From NCBI RefSeq assembly GCF_003458415.1, contig NZ_QRUF01000025.1, positions 233 through 23,561 on the forward strand: a DNA stretch of 23,329 nucleotides, in the 5' to 3' direction. Positions 8,196-17,100 of the stretch are shown piece after piece. The notes beneath the pieces are model-generated. The model was not told the origin of the DNA, did no database searches, and saw only the letters and a program-made list of their open reading frames with translations. The translations under genes and the position numbers were made by a program. Within the stretch, counting starts at the first letter, position 1. Each line of letters begins with the position of its first letter. The DNA comes from Collinsella sp. AF25-2LB (GTDB lineage Bacteria; Actinomycetota; Coriobacteriia; Coriobacteriales; Coriobacteriaceae).

Positions 8196-10253
8196 CTACC
8201 AACCAATCACACAACACAGGGACGCAAAGAAAGACATCAGAATCATAGCTACAGGAGGAATGACGGGAGAAAAATTAAAACGCTGCGACACACAATCAAT
8301 TCGGGCCCGAGGTGCACACAAAGAAATGAACGCCGGAACAAGCACCGGTATCAAATATCTCGGTTGCACACCTGCGACCGAAGTGTCGCCAACGGGCGTG
8401 TAACCGACATAAAGCGCCGTGCACACCAAAGAGACACTTGCGACAACAAGCGCAAGGATCCACATACGAAGGACAGGTGTTACAGGGTTTTTAGAGGAAT
8501 CACCTTCGACATTAAAGGCGCTCGTATAAATACAGAGAAAGGGCAGAGTGGAAAGAAATGGAAGCGATACTGCAACATTGCCCATATAAGCATATGAAAG
8601 AGAGTAGTCATTCGATGAAGCGGGCGCGAGCAGATTGACCATAAAACTGAATAACGTACCGAGGAAGTTTATCGGATTATTCAGAATGTAGCGTATTTGT
8701 CCTATTCCACTGACCCCCTCGCCTCCCCTCACATCTCCTGCCTGCACAGCGGGGGAAAACAGCATCGGTAAGGTAAAGCTACACACCATTAGGGTGCCGA
8801 ACAAAATCACCAAAGCCACATATAACTTCCGTTGCTTCGAATTTTTAAATTTCGAAGCAGGCATGAACAGCATCATTCCAATTAACGGAAAATAAACAGC
8901 TTTTGCAGACAAGCCCAAAAAGAAACACGCTGTAATTGCGAAAACGCTTAATGGCGTCAACCTCTCATCCGGCTTCGACAACTCCCTTAGAACCAAAGCA
9001 ACTGCAAGCAATAAGAAGCAAGTCACCCACGGATCATAAGAATAGTTCGAAGCAAGATAGACAGCATAAGGAAGTAGGGCAACCGTCGCAATCAAAGATT
9101 TCCATTTCGGAATATAGAGGATTGCAATGGCAGTCACGACAACATAAGCGAAAAGGTTGAACAGCCTTCCCAAGGCAAAACACGTAAGCAATGGAAGGGA
9201 CAACAACCTCCCCAACCAAAGACCGAGAGCACAGGGAATATAAGCAATGGTCGAAATGTTCCTCAATGATTCACCGGTCACCGCAGCCACAAAACCAGAG
9301 GAACTATAAACTTCCCCTGAAGCTATCTGGGACAAATGGAGGTCATTCAGATCCATCTCCGCGTCATGCACCTCATCAAACTGAAGACTGTTATTTTCCA
9401 CCCATGGAACCGCAACTAATTCAATTTCAGACTCGGTGAAGACGGGATCCCCCATATAGGACAGGCCCAGAGAACGAGCGTAATGAATCTGATCGTCCGG
9501 AGAAACAGCAGTGAGGTTCGGTAAGGCTGAAATCAAAAAACAGCCTAGCGAAAGCGCGGCGATGGAGAAGGAGGCTACGGTCTTGTATAGACCCGGTTTC
9601 ACAATAAACCAAGGAGCGACACCTAGAATAATCACAATGCAGAGGTGAACAGTATGCACAAAGTATGCTCCAAGAAACGGCATCAGTACAGTGGACGCAA
9701 CCGCCAACAGACCATTTACGGATAGAACGACTATGCACAAAACAACGATGCCCAGAACAGGGTTTGCAGCAAAAAATGCACGCACTCTTCCCTTGTTGGC
9801 CAAAGCGGGCTTTTTCACGGCGAGCAAGATAAAGGAGCTGCTGATAAATACAGCAAAGAAAAGAAGTACTAATTCTTTTTTACTCCAATCCATTATAGAT
9901 AGCACGGACCTCCCTGGCGTACCCAGCACGGTTCCCGCTTCAAGTAATATAGACAAAAGAGCCGAAAATGCGCAGACACTCAAGGCAAGACGAGGAGAAG
10001 CCTTTCCGAACAGTGTGCTTCGCTCGGAGGCAAGATAAAACCAAGCAAGGACCGCTAAACAAGCAAATAACGCAAGCTCCATGCACCAATAAAAGATTGC
10101 CGCCGTGACGTCATAGAGAACAAACAGCACTGCACCCGAGATAGCAAGCAGCACAAAGCACACAAGCGGAAGCGCGCTCAACCGATGCCCATCGGAACGT
10201 CTCCGTATTTGCGTCTTAACCATTTGAGCATGGCCGTGAACATTCGGAATCAT
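8196..10253 (-). CDS. DUF2142-type polytopic membrane protein
   Basis: About 685 residues with at least a dozen hydrophobic segments spread along the chain. Between the N-terminal and central membrane segments is SPDDQIHYARSLGLS, and near the C-terminus GVQPRYLIPVLVPAFI. Both are typical of DUF2142 proteins, which resemble GT-C integral-membrane glycosyltransferases that use lipid-linked sugars outside the membrane. The ATG at 10253 is chosen because AGGAG lies about 9 nt upstream; a TTG directly before it is less likely. It is the last gene of a minus-strand set with two DUF2304 proteins and two GT2 enzymes, where it would fit as the extracytoplasmic transferase that adds the sugar to the polymer. 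GT-C activity is inferred. A weak hairpin (GGTA/TACC) overlaps the stop. Confidence 0.8.
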   Translation of the reverse strand: MIPNVHGHAQMVKTQIRRRSDGHRLSALPLVCFVLLAISGAVLFVLYDVTAAIFYWCMELALFACLAVLAWFYLASERSTLFGKASPRLALSVCAFSALLSILLEAGTVLGTPGRSVLSIMDWSKKELVLLFFAVFISSSFILLAVKKPALANKGRVRAFFAANPVLGIVVLCIVVLSVNGLLAVASTVLMPFLGAYFVHTVHLCIVIILGVAPWFIVKPGLYKTVASFSIAALSLGCFLISALPNLTAVSPDDQIHYARSLGLSYMGDPVFTESEIELVAVPWVENNSLQFDEVHDAEMDLNDLHLSQIASGEVYSSSGFVAAVTGESLRNISTIAYIPCALGLWLGRLLSLPLLTCFALGRLFNLFAYVVVTAIAILYIPKWKSLIATVALLPYAVYLASNYSYDPWVTCFLLLAVALVLRELSKPDERLTPLSVFAITACFFLGLSAKAVYFPLIGMMLFMPASKFKNSKQRKLYVALVILFGTLMVCSFTLPMLFSPAVQAGDVRGGEGVSGIGQIRYILNNPINFLGTLFSFMVNLLAPASSNDYSLSYAYMGNVAVSLPFLSTLPFLCIYTSAFNVEGDSSKNPVTPVLRMWILALVVASVSLVCTALYVGYTPVGDTSVAGVQPRYLIPVLVPAFISLCAPRARIDCVSQRFNFSPVIPPVAMILMSFFASLCCVIGW

Positions 10254-10274
10254 CAAATCGTCTCCTGTCTGAAT

Positions 10275-10355
10275 CTAAACTATGACCGTACGATGAGCAT
10301 CAAAGAACACGACGGCAGAACCGATAGCGATACCCATTTTCAACAAGGCGGCCAT
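10275..10355 (-). CDS. Candidate 26-residue hydrophobic small protein
   Basis: Between the DUF2304 gene and the DUF2142 gene the minus strand has a short frame starting MAALLKMGIAIGSAVVFF and ending in TAG just before the DUF2142 ribosome-binding site. GGGAGG lies immediately upstream of the ATG, which is too close, but is well placed for the TTG codons 4-5. The frame is continuous with that of the preceding DUF2304 gene after its TGA. It could be a membrane micropeptide, a remnant, or chance. Confidence 0.25.
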   Translation of the reverse strand: MAALLKMGIAIGSAVVFFDAHRTVIV

Positions 10356-10394
10356 CCCTCCCGCAACCAGAGCCGAACACCGTCTGCTGTCTGC

Positions 10395-10724
10395 TCAGCA
10401 GTCTCTTACTATTTCCTTCTCGATAATCGCAAGCCGCTGAGTCAGATTCTTTATGTTTGCTGCTTGTTTCGTCGCGATTACGCTAAGCATCGGCAAAAAC
10501 GCAAGGAGAAGAAACAGGCCAAGGAAGAACACAAAATTCGTGGTCAACACGGAACCGAACAAATCGCCAATTGCACCAATGAAACCGGAGGAAATCGCAG
10601 CGATGAGGATTACCACCGACAAAGACAGCCAGAAAAAGGAATAGCGTAAGGACAACTTGCCCTTGGATACGAGACGGATCACGCAGACGAAGAACACAAT
10701 CGCAACAATGCGAGGAAGAGACAC
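10395..10724 (-). CDS. DUF2304 small membrane protein (second of pair)
   Basis: About 109 residues with three hydrophobic segments: VAIVFFVCVIRLV, FFWLSLSVVILIAAI and FFLGLFLLLAFLPML. A C-terminal charged helix (QAANIKNLTQRLAIIEKEI) probably forms a cytoplasmic coiled coil. The layout RLVSKGKLSLRYSFFWL is the DUF2304 pattern. The GTG at 10724 is preferred because AAAGGAG lies 5 nt upstream; the longer frame from TTG at 10766 has none. Proteins of this family, such as (as I recall) streptococcal GacJ, sit beside and activate a polyprenyl-phosphate GT2 enzyme at the membrane. Here it follows another DUF2304 gene by 44 nt and belongs to the same operon. Confidence 0.75.
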   Translation of the reverse strand: MSLPRIVAIVFFVCVIRLVSKGKLSLRYSFFWLSLSVVILIAAISSGFIGAIGDLFGSVLTTNFVFFLGLFLLLAFLPMLSVIATKQAANIKNLTQRLAIIEKEIVRDC

Positions 10725-10768
10725 GGTCTCTCCTTTCAAGGGGCGAACGAATAATTGATATGACAAAT

Positions 10769-11089
10769 TTAACGAAGCGCCTGCTCCTCAACAAGCTGGT
10801 TAATCCTCCGACGCAGCTTCGAGATGCTCACCGTGTTACTGAACTCTCGATACAGGAGCAATACAATCACGTAGAGGAACACGAAGTTTGCCGGGCTCTC
10901 AAATCCCAAAAGTGAAGACAGCCAAAAGGCAACTTGAGGGAAAGCGGCCAGCACAACGAAACTGAAGGCGAAGAAAAGCCAGAACACAGAATCCAGCACC
11001 TCAATCTGCGCTTTTCTCAGCTTCCTGATGACAAAATACAAAACCAAAAGCGCACCGAGCAGGAGGACGGCCCTAAGCACAATAGACAC
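10769..11089 (-). CDS. DUF2304 small membrane protein (first of pair)
   Basis: About 106 residues: an N-terminal span (VLLLGALLVLYFVI), then RKLRKAQIEVLDSVFWLFFA, AFPQVAFWLSSLLGFESPAN and FVFLYVIVLLLYREF, ending in a charged helix SISKLRRRINQLVEEQAL. This is the standard DUF2304 layout. The GTG at 11089 has AGGTGA 7 nt upstream; that site overlaps the stop region of the preceding GT2 gene, so the two are tightly coupled. Its likely role is as membrane partner of that GT2, helping make or present an undecaprenyl-phosphate sugar. The family link is by recognition; function is inferred from association. Confidence 0.82.
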   Translation of the reverse strand: MSIVLRAVLLLGALLVLYFVIRKLRKAQIEVLDSVFWLFFAFSFVVLAAFPQVAFWLSSLLGFESPANFVFLYVIVLLLYREFSNTVSISKLRRRINQLVEEQALR

Positions 11090-11096
11090 TGTTCAA

Positions 11097-11804
11097 TCAC
11101 CTAAACCACTGAACGAAGAGAATGGAGATGCAAGCGCGAGCCATATAGGCAATCGATTTAGGGATGTTCAAATAGCTCTCCCCTGCCTGCCTCTCACGCA
11201 TCTCAACCTGAACTTCACGAACCTTAGCACCCTTCTTAATCAGGTACGAAATAGACTCGGGCTCTGGGTTCAAAGAGTCGTCGTTTGCAAAACGCTCAAT
11301 CATCTTCCTGTTAAACATGCGCATGCCAGAAGTCGGATCTGCGACACGCTTGCCGGTAGTGAGCTTGATCGCAACCGTAATGATGCGCGAGCCGAGCATG
11401 CGTGCAGAAACCTCTTTGCACTTGTTTACAAAGCGCGAGCCGATAACAATGTCGGCGTCCTCGGCGATCGCAAGGTCGAGCATCTTGGACATATACTCCG
11501 GGCAATGTTGGCCGTCTGCATCAAACTGCAAGGCATAGTCATACCCATTGCGCAGCGCGTACTTCATCCCCGTCTGGAATCCAACTGTAAGACCAGAATT
11601 GACCGGAAGAGTGACATGATTGTAGCCACGGTCGAGACAGATTTGCTCAGTTGCATCCTTGGAACCGTCGTTTACCACGAGATAATCGATATCGGGCACA
11701 ACAGAAACAAGCTCGTCAACTGTTCTCTCTAGAGATTCTTCCTCGTTATACGCTGGCACAATTACCAACACTTTTTTACTATTCAACATCCGCCAATCTC
11801 TCAT
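11097..11804 (-). CDS. GT2 glycosyltransferase, polyprenyl-phosphate sugar synthase type
   Basis: About 235 residues of the dolichyl/undecaprenyl-phosphate glycosyltransferase group. It has KVLVIVPAYNEEESLERTVD at the N-terminus, YLVVNDGSKDAT, the metal-binding FDADGQH near residues 94-100, IVIGSRFV, and DPTSGMRMFNRK, the segment typical of dolichol-phosphate mannose synthase-like enzymes. A short hydrophobic C-terminal helix (ARACISILFV) may touch the membrane; there are no full transmembrane domains, which fits a need for small membrane partners. The start is uncertain: ATG at 11804, ATG at 11789 or TTG at 11810, none with a strong ribosome-binding site. It would transfer a sugar from a nucleotide donor to undecaprenyl phosphate, as GacI does for GlcNAc. 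The sugar is unknown. Confidence 0.85.
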   Translation of the reverse strand: MRDWRMLNSKKVLVIVPAYNEEESLERTVDELVSVVPDIDYLVVNDGSKDATEQICLDRGYNHVTLPVNSGLTVGFQTGMKYALRNGYDYALQFDADGQHCPEYMSKMLDLAIAEDADIVIGSRFVNKCKEVSARMLGSRIITVAIKLTTGKRVADPTSGMRMFNRKMIERFANDDSLNPEPESISYLIKKGAKVREVQVEMRERQAGESYLNIPKSIAYMARACISILFVQWFR

Positions 11805-11828
11805 AGACAACTCAACAAGAACTCGCCG

Positions 11829-12665
11829 CTACAATTGGTTGCTCTCCTGTCCTCGGCGATAGATTTTAAACAACAGCCTCGCAATAAAAGAAGGCCAAAA
11901 CCGCTCGAGCATAGCGAGGTCCTCCTTTTCTCGCGTGTCATCCTTAATTAAGGCAGATGTCTCAGATTCTTGATGAATACGGTGGTGCATCAACACCTTG
12001 GAATCATAGTAAAAAGCACCAGGCAGCTTTGAAAAGCGCTCCCATGCCGCCCAATCGAGATTCGAGCGGAATTCTGCAATAAACGGAGGCATAGGCAACT
12101 TGCTCATATTCAACGTTACGGACGGGCAACAAATTGCAGATCCACAAGACAGAATTCTCCTACGCATCCATCTGGAGGTAGCAAATCTTCCGTCCCTAAC
12201 GGGAGTAAGCATCAGGCGTTTGATTCGAAGTAGCTGGTTATCGTCAACCTTGGCACCATTCCTCAACTCACCATAGTTGGTAAAGAAGATGAGCAGATTG
12301 TCCATCTTATTCGCAGCAGTTAGAAGATGAGCCGCGTACTCAGGCTCATAGGTATCGTCCTGGTGCGCAACGGTGACAAGAGAAGTGTCAGCGCAAGTTA
12401 CTGCGTAATTCCAATCATCAGCGATCCCAGGATTTCCGTCCCGAACGTACAACTTAACGGAGTATCGCTTAGCAAGCTCACGCGTTGCATCGCACGGAGT
12501 CGAAGTGGCAATCAACACGTTGGTCTTTACAGTCTGCGCAAGCAAGGATTGAAGGCACTCTTCAAGAAAGGGGCTCTCTTTGAACGCGCAGAGCGCAAAG
12601 GTATGGTCAGAGGGACCAAATGTCATGAATCGCTCCCATTTAATCGTATAGGCATGCCTGTTCAT
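11829..12665 (-). CDS. GT2 glycosyltransferase
   Basis: About 279 residues. The N-terminal FALCAFKESPFLEECLQSLL segment, the acidic motif AHQDDTYEPEYA near residues 100-111, and GIADDWNYAV, in which DDWN recurs in many family 2 enzymes, mark a GT-A fold GT2 protein. A C-terminal LDWAAWERF segment fits the acceptor side. The ATG at 12665 has AAAGGTGA 7 nt upstream, so the earlier in-frame codon at 12770 is rejected. It is the first gene of the minus-strand set, 24 nt before the polyprenyl-phosphate-type GT2, and divergent from the flippase gene. It probably adds one sugar to a lipid-linked repeat unit or side chain. Donor and acceptor cannot be told. Confidence 0.82.
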   Translation of the reverse strand: MNRHAYTIKWERFMTFGPSDHTFALCAFKESPFLEECLQSLLAQTVKTNVLIATSTPCDATRELAKRYSVKLYVRDGNPGIADDWNYAVTCADTSLVTVAHQDDTYEPEYAAHLLTAANKMDNLLIFFTNYGELRNGAKVDDNQLLRIKRLMLTPVRDGRFATSRWMRRRILSCGSAICCPSVTLNMSKLPMPPFIAEFRSNLDWAAWERFSKLPGAFYYDSKVLMHHRIHQESETSALIKDDTREKEDLAMLERFWPSFIARLLFKIYRRGQESNQL

Positions 12666-12678
12666 TATACGTTCACCT

Positions 12679-12706
12679 TTGCACTCGTTGAAAAGGGCAC
12701 TAAAAT
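12679..12706 (+). promoter_or_regulatory. Candidate promoter for flippase gene
   Basis: TTGCAC (12679-12684) and TAAAAT (12701-12706) are separated by 16 nt, about 45 nt before the flippase start. This is a fair sigma-70-type match in the divergent intergenic region. Confidence 0.45.
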
Positions 12707-12751
12707 TACTAAGGTCTTTCGAACGAACGCTTCGCACGAGAAGGGAGCTGC

Positions 12752-13978
12752 ATGTCCAACGCCCCCGCACCCTTGAGCACGAAAAGGAACACGCTCTGGA
12801 ACGCCGCTGGTTGCATTTTTTACCTTGGATGCCAGTGGCTTACAACCGTCCTGGTCGTTGTTCTGTCGACCGACTACAACAATTCCGGAGCGCTTGCATT
12901 TGCCATGTCCGTTGGCAACATGTTTGCCTCCGTCAGCCTATATAAAATGAGGACCTACCAGGTTTCCGACATTTCCTGCGAGCATTCCGCAAAAGACTAT
13001 ATTGGTTTTCGCTTCGTATCGATCTTATTTAGCTTGATCATGAGCTGCATCTACGTCGCCGCAATCAGCGACAACGCTTCCTTCCTGGTCGCCACTTTTG
13101 TATTCCTCGTTTTTAAAATCGATGAGACCTTTGTCGACGTGCTCTACGGAGTCGACCAAAAGGGGCAGCGCATGGACTACATTGGCAAATCCCAGTTCAT
13201 GCGCGGAGCGCTATCCCTCGTCGGTTTCGTCGCCCCACTTGCAACGATCAACTCGCTGCCCGCCGCGATCATCGGTATGGCGTTTTGCTGCATGTTCGTG
13301 ACCCTCTTCTACGATCTCCCCCATGCAAGACGATTTGGGGATATCAAGCCCAGCTTCGCTCACGGACATCTTGTCGAACTTGGAAAAGCATGTCTTATGC
13401 CGACAATCGCCAATTTCTTAGCAACGTCTATCGTTTCCATTATCCGTCAACGCTACGGCGTTCTTGCTGGACAAGAACTCCTAGGAATTTACGCCAGCAT
13501 CGCGACTCCCGCAGTTCTTATACAGGCAGGCGCGACGTATCTCTACAGTCCGCTTATTGGCACCCTAGCACACTCTTTGCAAAATGGGGGCGCAACAGCT
13601 TTCAAGAAGAGCTTCTTCAAGGTACTCGGCTTGCTCTTTGCATGCATGGCAATAGTTACAATCGGATTCTCTTTCGTTGGTGGCCCCCTGCTTGAACTCG
13701 TTTACGGAAACAAGATCGAGCCCTACCTGTGGATATTCCCATATGTTCTTGGAGCCACAACGTCAATCGCCATCCTGCTCTACGTAAATGACTCCCTACT
13801 CATCATGCGCGACGGACTCACCCAGATCATCATCAACGCCCTTGCGTTTGCCGTCATTGTTCTTACGGCGGACCATCTTATTACTGGCTTCGATATGAAC
13901 GGCATCAACGTGGCCATTATTACTGCGTGCGCTCCCGCAGCAATTGCGGGAACCGCTCGGATTGCCGCGAGTAAATAG
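12752..13978 (+). CDS. Wzx-like polysaccharide flippase
   Basis: 408 residues, almost wholly hydrophobic, with about twelve predicted membrane segments. These include a GCIFYLGCQWLTTVLVVVL-type first helix and the paired helices of the MOP/MATE superfamily. The order of short polar loops and the GALAFAMSVGNMFASVSLYK region near residue 45 resemble Wzx O-antigen or teichoic-acid-type translocases. Its expected job is to flip undecaprenyl-diphosphate-linked oligosaccharide to the outer face of the membrane. AAGGGAG lies 4-5 nt before the ATG. It is transcribed away from the glycosyltransferase operon and ends 126 bp before the sialyltransferase-like ChW gene. Family membership is by overall pattern rather than by a single motif. 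Confidence 0.78.
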   Translation: MSNAPAPLSTKRNTLWNAAGCIFYLGCQWLTTVLVVVLSTDYNNSGALAFAMSVGNMFASVSLYKMRTYQVSDISCEHSAKDYIGFRFVSILFSLIMSCIYVAAISDNASFLVATFVFLVFKIDETFVDVLYGVDQKGQRMDYIGKSQFMRGALSLVGFVAPLATINSLPAAIIGMAFCCMFVTLFYDLPHARRFGDIKPSFAHGHLVELGKACLMPTIANFLATSIVSIIRQRYGVLAGQELLGIYASIATPAVLIQAGATYLYSPLIGTLAHSLQNGGATAFKKSFFKVLGLLFACMAIVTIGFSFVGGPLLELVYGNKIEPYLWIFPYVLGATTSIAILLYVNDSLLIMRDGLTQIIINALAFAVIVLTADHLITGFDMNGINVAIITACAPAAIAGTARIAASK

Positions 13979-14052
13979 GCCTCATAGACCATCCCTCCCA
14001 ACGTGCCAGACGCCGCTCCGGCAGCCACTCAGGCGCTTCGCTCGAAACACAC

Positions 14053-14073
14053 CTAAATGCTGCTAGCATTTAG
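14053..14073. repeat. Perfect palindrome upstream of ChW gene
   Basis: CTAAATGC and GCATTTAG (8-bp arms) surround a 5-nt centre, 31 nt before the start of the GT80-like ChW gene and 75 nt after the flippase stop. It may be an operator or an mRNA hairpin. The following TGTTGTATT is only moderately T-rich, so terminator function is doubtful. Confidence 0.5.
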
Positions 14074-14104
14074 TGTTGTATTGCACCCGTGGGAAGGAGC
14101 CAAT

Positions 14105-17100
14105 ATGGACCTGCGTCGAACAAGATCGCTCATCGCTCTTTTTTGCTCATTGTTCTTGGCACTCTCGTTAACGCCAAGCGCTGTCCACGCTGAAGATAAG
14201 CAAGCAACAACTGAAGCTGCCACCATCCAAGAACAGGTGGCTGATTCGGCAGGAGATGACGAGTCTGGCACCGGCACTGCACAATCTACTGAAGCTGAAC
14301 CTACAACCGGAACCATCGATAAGTCATCCGAAGCCGCCGGCACCTCAGTCGGTGAAACGAATAAAACCCCGATCCCCCCGGCAGAGGACGCTTCCACGAC
14401 AACTGAAGCCCAAACACTGGACTCAGCTACCGAAGCACTAGCAGCATCTACCCCTTCCGTTCAATACGCCGCACACGCAAGCGACCAAGGCTGGGACACC
14501 ATGCTCAGCAAAGATGGTGCGACGGTCGGAACAACGGGCAAAGCGAGCGCCATCGAAGCCCTCAAGATCTCTCTTGCCAACGCAGATGGCGGCATTCGTT
14601 ACAGCGCGCATTGCACCAACGTGGGTTGGCAGGACTGGGTGGCAGACGGCGCCGTGGCGGGTACCACGGGCATGTCGTACTCCATGCAGGCAATCCAAAT
14701 CGAGCTCATGGGCAACATTGCCAGCAGCCACGACGTTTACTACCGCATTCATGCCCAGAACTTCGGGTGGCTTGGCTGGGCCAAGAACGGCGAGGTGGCC
14801 GGCACAACCGGTTGGGACTACCGCGCCGAGGCCGTCGAGATCCTCTTGGTGAAACACGGCGATAAAGCGCCCTCATCTGACAAAGATGCCTACATCCCCT
14901 CGTACTACCAGACCTCCATTACGCAAGAGGGAGAGTCCACCGTCGTCCGCGTACGTCCCGACTCGCTCAACCTTCTACTCACCGACGGCGTCGCCACGGA
15001 CATGCGCGTAACCGCAACCATGTCGTACGGCGACACCGTGACCCGCAAGGTGTCCGACACCACTTCGCTGGCAACTATCGACGCGAACGGCATGGCGCTC
15101 AATGTTGAAACCTACGGACCGTTCACCGCGACCATTGAGTACCTCAAGGACGGTCGCGTTGTCGGCACCGACACCCGCGAATTCGGCGTGACGGCGAGCG
15201 AGTACAACCTTGCACCCCTCTCTGCATCCTTCCCGGTAGTCCTCTACTCAATCTCTTACTGGGACTACACCACCTCCGCCACGGGCACCGCGGTGCCCTC
15301 CATTGTCATGCTAGACCGCCCGTCGGCGTTCAACTGGGATGCACTGCCCGACGGCATGTACGCCATGCCCTTTATGACCAAGAAGGCCATTAAGGGCTCC
15401 AGCGACTACACCGCTTTTGCAAGCTACATAAAGGAGCTCAAGCGCCTGAAGCCCGACTCGAAGTTCAACCTGTTCATCAATGACATTACCTGTTCGCTTA
15501 TCCATTCGATCATCTACGCCAACCAGATTCCCCAGGGCAGCTACAAGATTTACCTTCTTTCTGACGGAACGGCGACCTACAACTTCATGAACGAAGCGTT
15601 CAACGCTGAAGGTGTGGATCCTGCCACCAAGGAAGCCCAGCTTGAGCAGAGTTGGCTGGCGGCCAAGGAGTACGCCTGCAAGAACGGACAGGCAAGCTCG
15701 GACTACGGATGGCACGCCCATTGGGACTCCATGTACGCAGTACTGAAATGCGAGCCGAACACGGAATGGTGGATGACACGCACGAACCTGTTCCAGAGCG
15801 CTGACGGCAACACGTTTGCCAACACCATTGCCACCGACCCGGCCGTAAAGAAGAAGAACGTGGCGAGTATGCTCACCGCGCTCCAGCAACGCGGCGACGC
15901 AACGGTCGCGGCGTTCAAGGCGCTCTACAATTTCAACGACGGCTACTTCACCGCCGCCGAGGCCGAGGGCAAAAAGCCCATGGTTCTCTTGGGCACCTAC
16001 GTCAACCTGGAGCAGTCGTTCGAAGACTACGCCAAGCTCACTATGACCTATTACGGGGACGAGTACGCCTACTACTACAAGGGACACCCCAACACGCCTA
16101 CCGGGCTGTGGCCCTCCAAGCAAGAGCAGTTGAGCTCCCTGGGAATTACCGATATCGACTCTTCGGTGGCGGCAGAGCTGATCTTGTTCTTCAACCCCGA
16201 AGTTGCGCTGTCCGGTTATGGATCGAGCACATACAACTCGGCAACGGGTGACGCGGGATGCGGCGTGTTCAACATGACGAAAGCCGCGGCCCTCAGTTCG
16301 TCGAGCACGGTCGACTACAGCATTATGGATTGGTTCGCCTCGCCCATCTCATCTTCTTCAGATACAGTTATCCAAGCCCTCTGCCCCAAGGGCGGCACGT
16401 GCTACCTCGTTGAATTCTCCGATAAGATTCTGAAGTCCGCCGATTACGACATTGCCGTTTTCTCTGGCAACACGTCCGCGCTCACGTACTACAAGAAGCT
16501 TGCCGATGGAACGTACAGGCTGGTTCGCACAAAGACCAACGGTTCGACCCTTATGACCTCTGCCCACGTTTCTGGCACGGGTTGGATCTCCTCGGTCAAG
16601 GAGGGCAAGACCGCTGGCACTACGGGAAAGTCCAAGGCACTCGAGGCGTTCAAGGTCGACATGGCGGCCCTCCCCTACTCCGGCACGGTGCAATACCAAG
16701 CCCATTGCGCAAACCTTGGCTGGCAAGGCTGGAAGAACGAAGGTAAGGTCGCGGGCACTGTTGGTGAATCGCGCCAAATCGAAGCTATCCAAATAAGGCT
16801 TACCAACGAGCTCGCCGAGCACTACGACATCTACTATCGAGCCCACGTACAGGACGAAGGATGGCTTGGCTGGGCCAAGAACGGCGAGATCGCGGGCATC
16901 ACGGGCTTTGGCAGGCGCGTGGAGGCTATCGAGGTCAAGCTTGTTGAGAAGGGTAATACCGCGCCAGGAAGCACTGCGCGCGCATCCGTCATCGGTCTGC
17001 CCAACGTAACCGCGCACGTCTCTAGCATTGGCTGGCAGGCAGCCGTTCACGGCACTACATATGCTGGCACCACGGGGCTGGCCCTGGGCGTTGAAGCGTT

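Noticed and set aside
13780..14028. Minus-strand 82-codon frame at the flippase 3' end
   Set aside because: It is antisense to the flippase C-terminus, with no ribosome-binding site or recognisable product.
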